Of a stretch of DNA of 64,000 nt, positions 57,235 to 64,000 are shown in pieces. How positions within the stretch are numbered: position 1 is the stretch's first letter; the number at the start of each line of letters is the position of its first letter. A program made the translations under genes and the position numbers. Source of the DNA: Rheum nobile (Eukaryota; Streptophyta; Magnoliopsida; Caryophyllales; Polygonaceae); NCBI GenBank assembly GCA_027886185.1, contig WOAB01000056.1, forward strand, positions 12,462,001-12,526,000. Direction: 5' to 3'. A model generated the notes under the pieces. It was not told the DNA's origin and made no database searches. It saw only the letters and a list, made by a program, of their open reading frames with translations.

Positions 57235-57583
57235 TCAAGGCATTATATGATGTACATCATTATATAGATTGAGGTTATACCTACGCATCTTATCCATATC
57301 TTGTAAAAGTTCTTGCTTAACAACATCTTGATTCCCCTTAATAAGATCTTGTTTTTCCCGCCATTGTTGTCGAATAACCGCGTGTGCCCTCTCCTCGTAC
57401 ACAGGATCAATCCAATTCCTGTATAAACACCCTAGTCTTGGGCATCCCCAATACCTCCTTCCGTAGTTCCACTGCAAATCCCAAGTACGGACAATGGTTT
57501 TCAAATTACACTCGCATTGTGGAGCACTTATTTGTTTGATGGTGCCTATTTAGGTTTGATGATGATTCGGATGAAGATGTCAT
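57235..57583 (-). pseudogene. GRF-type zinc-finger protein, single frameshift
   Basis: The reverse strand from ATG 57583 starts MTSSSESSS, then shifts frame by about 57560 into APQCECNLKTIVRTWDLQ, NYGRRYWGCPRLGC and LYRNWIDP. This is the C-x-C...GRR-x-x-GC...C pattern of GRF zinc fingers, followed by a charged helix (EERAHAVIRQQWREKQDLIK) and stop. Small GRF proteins of this shape are common in plant genomes, often inside MULE-type transposons. It is oriented opposite to the FAR1-like gene at 58406. Confidence 0.7.
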
Positions 57584-57864
57584 TATTTGATGTAGTGCTT
57601 GGTTTCCTACAAATCCATTAATATGAAAAGGCCAATTAGGGTTACTAAATCGAAAGAAACTGGAAAGAGAAGCTTACCCACAAATGAATCTTCAATCCCG
57701 CTTGTGTTGGAAGTGTTGTAGTGAACAAACAACCCTAATGCCTCTTATATAGTGAAATGATATATACAACTGTAGTAATTAAAGACCACAACCACAAGAA
57801 TTAAAGACCTCAACCACTAGCATTAAAGACCTCAACCACTAGCATTAAGGACCTCAACCACTCT

Positions 57865-58153
57865 TACCCTAATAACCCTAAACCCTAAACGTCAACCACT
57901 CTCATAAACAATATAACTCGCATACCCAAATTCACCCTTAATAATTAAAGATAAACTCTAAACTCAAACCCTAAACCCTAATCATAACACTAACCCTAAG
58001 CCCTAAACCCTAACCCTAACCCTAAACCCTAAACTTAAAACTCATTATTCTAAACTCTACCGAAATGCCATAACCCTAAACCACAAAACCTAAACCCTAC
58101 CCCTATCCATCCTACCCTACCCTACCCTACATACGCCTAAACCCTAAACCCTA
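57865..58153. repeat. Interstitial telomere-like tract (CCCTAAA variants)
   Basis: Many copies of CCCTAAA and CCCTAAC, densest at 57966-58030, decaying into CCTAC repeats at 58105-58132. Same strand sense throughout. Degenerate, so not a functional telomere end. Confidence 0.8.
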
Positions 58154-58158
58154 GTAAT

Positions 58159-58247
58159 CACACGTTACGTGTTAGTGTGTTTCACACGTAACGTGCCAAT
58201 CTACTTCACTCGTAACGTGTGGCACAGTTTGACACGTAACGTGTGGT
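58159..58247. repeat. CACACGTTACGTGTG-type array, second cluster
   Basis: Four copies in alternating orientation (ACGTTACGT / ACGTAACGT), spaced by about 10-15 bases, between the telomere-like tract and the FAR1-like gene. Confidence 0.85.
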
Positions 58248-58735
58248 TCAGTCTGTTGCAAAATGCATTGAATTAACCATCTTGTCCCCACCTAACTGTA
58301 ATAATGACCCATCTTCTTTGTCCGCTAACAACCCATTTCGAACCTAAACCCTCATCCTAAACACTCCCAAAATCTTGATTTTCACTCACATTTTTTGTAC
58401 AAAAAATGGACAATCCGAACAACAACGAGTATTGGAGCAACAATGGGGAAGATATTCCACTTTGGAACGAGGTAATTTCTATAAATAACCCTAAAGTTGT
58501 CTTTTTTATTTCTTGTTTTGAAAATGTTTAAAGTTCTTAGCTTCATGGTTAGGGTTTAGAGAAGTTATTTTTGATGGCCCATTATATTTGTTGTTTAGGA
58601 TTTAGGGAAGCTATTTTTGATACTTATTGTTTAATATTAAAGATCTCATTTTATTGTTTAGGGTATTAGAAACAAAGATTGAGCGTTGTTTAGGGTTTAG
58701 GGCTACGAATTTGCTGTTACATTGAAGAACAGTTT

Positions 58736-58848
58736 CACACGTTACGTGTGAAGAATGTTCACACATAACGTGTGAAGGTGTTCAACACGTTACGTGTGGG
58801 TGTGTTTCACACGTAACGTGTGGACACTCTTCACACGTTACGTGTGTA
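58736..58848. repeat. CACACGTTACGTGTG-type array in intron 1
   Basis: Five copies in both orientations (one CACACATAACGTGTG variant) inside the first intron of the FAR1-like gene. Confidence 0.88.
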
Positions 58849-59740
58849 ATCACCACCCGAAACCAGGTTTCATTCTGTAATATGGCACGGTTTGACAGTA
58901 AACGTGCTTTTTTATAATCAGTGCACTAATTGATGACATGATTTCGTGTATGCAGACGAACTATCATTTATACGAGGGGTTAAACAATATCTCCCTCAAT
59001 GACTGGAGCACTCCACAAAAGACATTTCCGGTTTGGGAAATGCCTGAAAAACTACAGGATTGGAGCACGCCTCAGAAGACATTTCCGGTTTGGGAAACGC
59101 CGAAAAAACTGCAGGATTGGAACACGCCTCAACCAGTTATTGATATACCGTCATTTGATGTTGGGATACCGTTTCCTCCAGAAGCATCTTCATCTCATGC
59201 TACCCCACAGCTGTGTTTTCCATCCCTACACACACAGCCTCAGTTCACTGTACTACCGGAGGAGGATGTGACGTCTCGGCCGATTATTCAAGGTTCTTCA
59301 CATCTGATCAAATCTGGGAGTCTAGAGAAGAAGCCTTTTTGTGGGCACGGGAGATTGCTATGAATCAGCAATTCTGCATCAAAAAGTGGAGGAATAAAGC
59401 TTCCACCCCTTCGACCCTCGGGGGGACTTGGTTACCGTGTGATAGGCATGGACAAAACGTCCCTAAAGGAGATGACCAAGTGAGAGACATTACAAGGTCG
59501 AAGAAATGTGGGTGTCTCTTCATGTTGAGGCTGAAAGAAAGGCCGAAGGGATTGTGGAGGATCACTGTACATTTGCCATGTCGAGAACGAGCAACATTTG
59601 AAGACGGTATGCATTTGCCATGTCGAGAAATGACATACCTGCCTATGAGGGGGAAGACAAACGAAGCATCGATTGGGGAGAATCTGAAGACGGTATGCAT
59701 TTGCCATGTCGAGAACGAGCAACATTTTATTGCAGTACGT

Positions 59741-59820
59741 TAATACAATCTTGTGTTAAAACATCTGTTTATACTATCTTGTGTTAAAACATCTATTTAT
59801 ACTATCTTGTGTTAAAACAT
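59741..59820. repeat. 28-bp tandem repeat, three copies
   Basis: Unit TACTATCTTGTGTTAAAACA plus CATCTATT, in the last intron of the FAR1-like gene. Confidence 0.85.
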
Positions 59821-60097
59821 ATGTATGATACATTGATTTTCATGTAGATTGGGCTGGCCAAAACTTCGCCCTTGCCTCCTATTTACTCGGGGTGGCTGTA
59901 TCATCATGACCCGTCTGCGGGTGATTACGTAGATCAATGGCTATTAGATCGTTCGTTGGAGTATGAACCAGACAAGGACGAAAAGAAGCCAAAACGAAAG
60001 AAGAAGGTCGAAACAGTCGATTTATGTAATGAATGATATGATGCAATGAGTACGACATTCCTATAGTATGCTGCAATGAGTACGACATTCCTATTGT

Positions 60098-60145
60098 TGT
60101 CATAATCCAAACAACTTCCCTAAAACATTCAAACTGAAGTCATAA
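60098..60145. repeat. 48-bp direct repeat (partner 60648-60695)
   Basis: Contains CATAATCCAAACAACTTCCC and AAACTGAAGTCATAAC; one mismatch to the copy at 60648-60695. Together they bracket the CG-rich array at 60201-60384. Confidence 0.85.
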
Positions 60146-60200
60146 CTAATTAAACAAAACGAAACAGCCAAGCAGTTCGAGAAAAGCAGAAACTGTTCAG

Positions 60201-60384
60201 TCGCTCAGAAAACCGCGACCAACCGCGATCGCGGGGGATCGCGGTTTGTGCTCCCCAAGGTTCTGCTGGAAATCTTCTAACCGCTGGTCGCTGTTTTGGA
60301 AAACCGCGACCAACAGCGATCGCCTCCGGTCGCCCTTTTGGAAAACCGCGACCAACCGCGATCGCCTCCGATCGCCGTTTTGGA
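60201..60384. repeat. GC-rich tandem array of ACCGCGATCGC motifs
   Basis: Three units with AAAACCGCGACCAACCGCGA followed by TCGC. The first contains the palindrome AACCGCGATC...GATCGCGGTT (60220-60246). Much more GC-rich than its surroundings. Confidence 0.85.
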
Positions 60385-60645
60385 CTTCAGCAACTTCTGT
60401 CTTCTGATCATCACCTTTCCTATATGACTTCGGGCACCGTCTTCAACTCGTAAGTGCTTCCAAAAACATCCACAATGCAGCTCCGCACCTCAAACACCAA
60501 CTTACCTCCAAAACTCTGTAAATCCTATGATTTAACCACTTCTCACCTTTTCGCCGGATTACAGAAATATCCCATAAATCAAATCCAAATCTCCTCAATA
60601 ATATGCTAATAACTACTAGTAGCGCTATGTAAAATACCGCTTATC

Positions 60646-60800
60646 ATGTCATAATCCAAACAACTTCCCCAAAACATTCAAACTGAAGTCATAACATTCA
60701 AACTTCAACAAAACATTCAAACTCAAGTCATAACATTCAAACTTCAACAAACACATTCAAACTCAAGTCATAACATTCAAATTTCAACAAAACATTCAAA
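60646..60800. repeat. Tandem ACATTCAAACT repeats
   Basis: Repeats of CATTCAAACTNAAGTCATAA at a period of about 37-40 bp, directly beyond the 3' end of the plant mobile domain gene. Confidence 0.75.
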
Positions 60801-60829
60801 CTAATGCTCAAATGATGAAGCAGCCAAGT

Positions 60830-63364
60830 TCAATGGTTCGAAAGGAAGGGATACATTTGCTCCAATGATTGCCGTAACGCCTCGGCTACGTCTTCACATC
60901 GGTCATCTCCATGGTGATGATCGCGATATGGATCCATACGTGAATAGCAACTATCAAGGCACTGCACAGAAGATAAGTGGATACGATTAATAAACATACA
61001 CGAAGTAAAAAATAAACAGGATATAATTACATGATTACTTACCTGCTACTGAGTGTAACGATCCTCTTGAGGGATGATGAATGGATGTGTATGCTGGAGG
61101 TACCACTGCATGTAATCATCGGTACACTGGTGGTGTTGATGGACTGGAGGACCCATGGCTTACAGGCTAATGGAATGTTCATTGCGGGCATTCCATGCAT
61201 GTAAGGATCTATCGTACTCCACCGTGTAACTGCTAATCTTCACGCCCCTCCATGCCTTAATGGGAACAATCGGTGGTCTTGGACATTGTTGTGCACGCCC
61301 AAACTGCCGAGCTACTCGATCCGGCATGTAAGGCTCGGTGACCCACAAACAGGATATGACTCCATGAAATCGCGATGAAGCAAACATCTCATTATTGAAG
61401 TCAATGGAGCCGTATGGCATCCACTCAACCTAAACACAATTGAATTTCAAACAACTTATCATGCATATATATTTTAACATAATAGATAAGGACCGTATAT
61501 GCACTTACACTATCAGCATGCATCCCATCCAGCTCCTCCCTATAATTCCTGGTCCGGTTGGGTTCATGTGACATGTCCCATTTTCTGGCGTATGGGATCG
61601 GCTGTTGTGGGTCCTAGTAAACACTCTGTGAAGGTCTAAACATGGGAAAGTACTGATATATCCATGACTACAAAATAATTACACATATGTCAATTCCCTA
61701 CATAACAAACATATAATATATCTATAACAAAAATTTAGATATTTTTATTCAAGCCATTTAATACCTGGATCAGAGTGAAACATGTGGACATGACCCGTGC
61801 CTCTTTTCTTGTGCACTCGCCCAAGCTGCGGTACACGTGTGCAAGAACACCGGTACCCCATGCATAGTTCGTGACTTTCGTGAGATCAGTCACGAACGGA
61901 GTGTAATAAACGGGCAAGCGATGCTGAGACTTGTCAGGAAAGAGGGCAGACCCCACCAAGTACAGCAAGAACCCAACCGCCAGCTTCTTCGACGCCAACT
62001 CCTCGCAATGAGTCTTAAAATCTCCCGTGTGCAAGTTACCGGCGACGATAGCACCATCCTCCAGCTCAAAAAAACTCATGCGTCTGCTCCATCAACGCCT
62101 TCTTCAAATCATTACGGCTCAGCTGCTCGTGCCATTTCTTTGGGGGACCCATGTCTTGCCCTTGTATGTTAAGCCCAAGGATCATCCACACATCATGGAG
62201 AGTTATAGTCATCTCTCCCCATGACATGTGAAATGAGTTGGTTTCCGGTTGCCAACGCTCGACGAAGGCACCAATCAGTGTCTCATCCACATGCTCATGC
62301 ATGATGTCCGATAGATGACATAGCCCGGACGCCAACGCCATGCTACCCCACGCGTCTTCCGTTGTGAGACGCCATGAGCGTAACTGCTTGCCTCGCTGCT
62401 GGAACCTCAATGGTTGCACCGACTGTATATGAACATAATTAAGCAATCATACAAACTTATTTAAAACAAGATTAATAATTAAAAAAATTGTGTTACGTGC
62501 AACTTACAACGCGCTGGTAAAGGAGGTACGCCACGTGGTTTACAAAACTCTTTAGGAGTTCAGGTCTCTCCGGACCTCCAGGAACGCTCACCACCAGTTC
62601 AGGGTCGTATCTGACATTCTTCTTTGACCGGGGTGGTTTTCCTCGCGAAGAAGAGGCTTCTTGAGGCTCCTCGCCCGGCTCCTCGCCCGCCGTGTTTGGG
62701 GCATCTTCTCTTGGAATCCAGGCATTGCTGGACTGGTCCTGAGTCCCCTGGTCCTGAGTCCCCCATGTACAGGCATGATCCTACATTTATTAAATAGATC
62801 AGATGCAATAATGAATTGTAAACAAATGCATGTTATACTAAATGTACTTACCATAGGCTGATGATAGGCAGCGTTCGGGTACACTGCCGGGTTCTCCCAC
62901 GGGTTGTCCTGCTCCTCATCTCCCTGATAATAATCCCTCGGGCTATGATGAGGGCTCACATGCGGCGGTAGTACCGGCAAACTAAAATTCCGCCCGTAAT
63001 AGTTATTCTGATCTATTGTATCAGAATAACAATGCAGCGGACTTCCTTCATAGTCTGGGTCCCTCGGAGGCTCAGAGCCTGCTCTACCCCCAATAAACGA
63101 CGGCACTGCCATTAGGCTATGCACTCCTATCATGCCAGTATCGCCAGCAGCCCCACTACTGCTACCGACTCCAGTTTGAAACCCTAAACCGGCCCCAGTA
63201 CTGCTACCTGCTCCAATCTGGTATGTGCCGGTCTCATCATCCCGGTAGCACACATCCCTCCGTTGCCTCCTTTCCGACCTTTTGACCTCTTCGCCAGTCA
63301 CATACGACTGTTGGCGTACAAGGTTGCGACGTATCTTGCGTTCAGTTCTTTCCCCAGGTTCCAT
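60830..63364 (-). pseudogene. Plant mobile domain (PMD, aminotransferase-like) protein, six exons, broken
   Basis: Exons in transcript order: 63364-62852, 62780-62508, 62422-61765, 61667-61509, 61429-61043, 60961-60830. All borders are GT-AG and phase 0. After a low-complexity N-terminus, the PMD domain starts near VSVPGGPERPELLKSFVNHV and continues with FVERWQPETNSFHMSWGEMT, ITLHDVWMILGLNIQG, and WIYQYFPMFRPS. The late segment DDYMQWYLQHTHPFIIPQ is also typical. Defects: a T7 run at 62066-62072 shifts the frame after HEFF; TAG at 61614-61616; TAA at 61160-61162; TAG at 61046-61048. PMD proteins exist as host silencing factors (MAIL1/MAIN type) and as transposon passengers; flanking arrays favour the latter. 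Confidence 0.85.
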
Positions 63365-63449
63365 CTGCGGTTACATATCAACACATTTTAATCAACAAAA
63401 ATCAACAAACAGAAAATCAACGTTCAAGATATCAAAAAAAATGCAAATT

Positions 63450-63561
63450 CACACGTTACGTGTGACTTGTTCTCACACGTAACGCGTGGTGCACATTCAC
63501 ACGTTACGTGTGACTTGCTCTCACACGTAACGCGTGGTGCACATTCACACGTTACGTGTGA
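63450..63561. repeat. CACACGTTACGTGTG-type array upstream of the PMD gene
   Basis: Five copies alternating between CACACGTTACGTGTGA and CACACGTAACGCGTGG, starting 86 bases upstream of the PMD start codon. Same motif as the clusters at 56645, 58159 and 58736. Confidence 0.9.
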
Positions 63562-64000
63562 ATGTGCACATTCCAATTTCACCGGCAAGCCGCCGCCGAC
63601 TTTCCGGCGATATTCCGGCAACTTTCCGGTCGTCTTCTCCGGCGAGATAGTCCGATTTTTTTATTTATTATCAAATATACCCAAAATTCAACAACAAATC
63701 CACAATTTTTACCAATCTAACAATATCATCACTTCCACTTTCATTTTTCCACACAAAATGTCAACAAACCTAGATCTACATAACCAAATTCATAAACATC
63801 ACAAAAACTTCTACAAAACCTAGATCTACCATCCAAATCATCTCCACATCGTAGATCTACCATCCAAACCTAGATCTACCTAACCAAATACTTTGTGTGG
63901 ATCTACATTTTCTAACCAAACACTTTAAATTTATTAAAAACAAAATCAAATAATTATTTCTAGGAACTAACCTTACGCGGGAGGGGCAAGGAGGCGTTAC
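63562..64000. other. PMD upstream region, nothing further recognised
   Basis: A short GC-rich patch with GCCGGC/TTCCGG motifs (63580-63645), then AT-rich DNA with repeated CCTAGATCTAC (63767, 63818, 63868). The right end of the element, if any, is beyond the window. Confidence 0.4.

Larger units (their letters stand above)
58406..60036 (+). pseudogene. FAR1/MULE-type protein, three exons, frameshifted and truncated
   Basis: Exon 1 (58406-58471) starts MDNPNNNEYWSNNGEDIPLW. Exon 2 begins at 58956 in phase. Its N-terminus contains a 19-residue unit repeated in tandem (DWSTPQKTFPVWE...). After a one-base frame change near 59280 it reads FTSDQIWESREEAFLWAREI, then WLPCDRHGQ and KKCGCLFMLRLKERPKGLWR, the FAR1-type DNA-binding zinc cluster of Mutator-like transposases. 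The expected HNH end is replaced by locally duplicated sequence, and no DDE domain follows. Exon 3 (59848-60036) encodes WLYHHDPSAGDYVDQWLLDR and a KPKRKKKVE nuclear-signal-like tail. Probably a deletion derivative of a MULE gene. Confidence 0.65.

Noticed and set aside
57865..58153. Chromosome end
   Set aside because: Repeats are degenerate, interstitial and followed by at least 6 kb of ordinary sequence.

Overview
This is a repeat-dominated stretch of a flowering-plant (eudicot-type) nuclear genome. The evidence is GT-AG introns, a plant-only sieve-element-occlusion (SEO) gene, a plant RABB1 GTPase and plant-specific transposon lineages (Tekay and CRM chromoviruses, MULEs, Helitrons, a DD39D mariner, a plant mobile domain gene). 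Only two loci look like intact, normally spliced host genes: RABB1/Rab2 (41909-44252, six exons, 211 codons) and SEO (46643-50534, six exons, 814 codons). Nearly everything else is transposon or captured gene fragment. The species cannot be named from sequence alone.

Layout. 1-10190 is a Tekay/Del-type Ty3/gypsy element: truncated 5' LTR, primer binding site, gag, pol with several nonsense codons and a disrupted protease, C-terminal chromodomain-like tail, and a complete 2.58-kb 3' LTR. 10191-27439 is a mosaic. It holds short exon-like pieces of unrelated genes (mitochondrial L28, kinesin-14, TcdA/ThiF-type dehydratase, strigolactone-receptor-like hydrolase, a coiled-coil protein, a small membrane protein), plus an RPA70-like gene on the + strand whose exons run from 14817 to about 26990. 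It ends at a Helitron-type hairpin + CTAG terminus at 27439. I infer a Helitron that captured gene pieces. A CRM-lineage retrotransposon (16085-22105, 5-bp target duplication GTGAA) with an oddly rearranged interior is nested inside it.

27496-31940 holds reverse-oriented Helitron ends, a hAT MITE, a degenerate tandem array and another MITE. 32780-37475 is a MULE with 9-bp target duplication, palindrome-rich ends and a transposase that has lost its catalytic core. 37510-41620 is a mariner-like element with a transposase broken by one stop and an unidentified ORF. Then come RABB1, an intergenic stretch, SEO, and AT-rich DNA with Helitron ends.

52581-54590 is a long-TIR element made of CGTCACGGACG-type palindromes. 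From 56590 to the end of the window is a large element or nest carrying arrays of the palindrome CACACGTTACGTGTG, broken genes for a GRF zinc-finger protein, a FAR1/MULE-type protein and a plant mobile domain protein, and an interstitial telomere-like tract.

The most unusual signals are three. (1) At least two TIR elements share terminal sequence but differ in the short palindrome tiled behind it. (2) A roughly 115-nt non-coding module recurs in both the CRM element and the palindromic TIR element. (3) The CRM pol ORF is flanked by a 119-bp direct repeat with no primer site after the 5' LTR.
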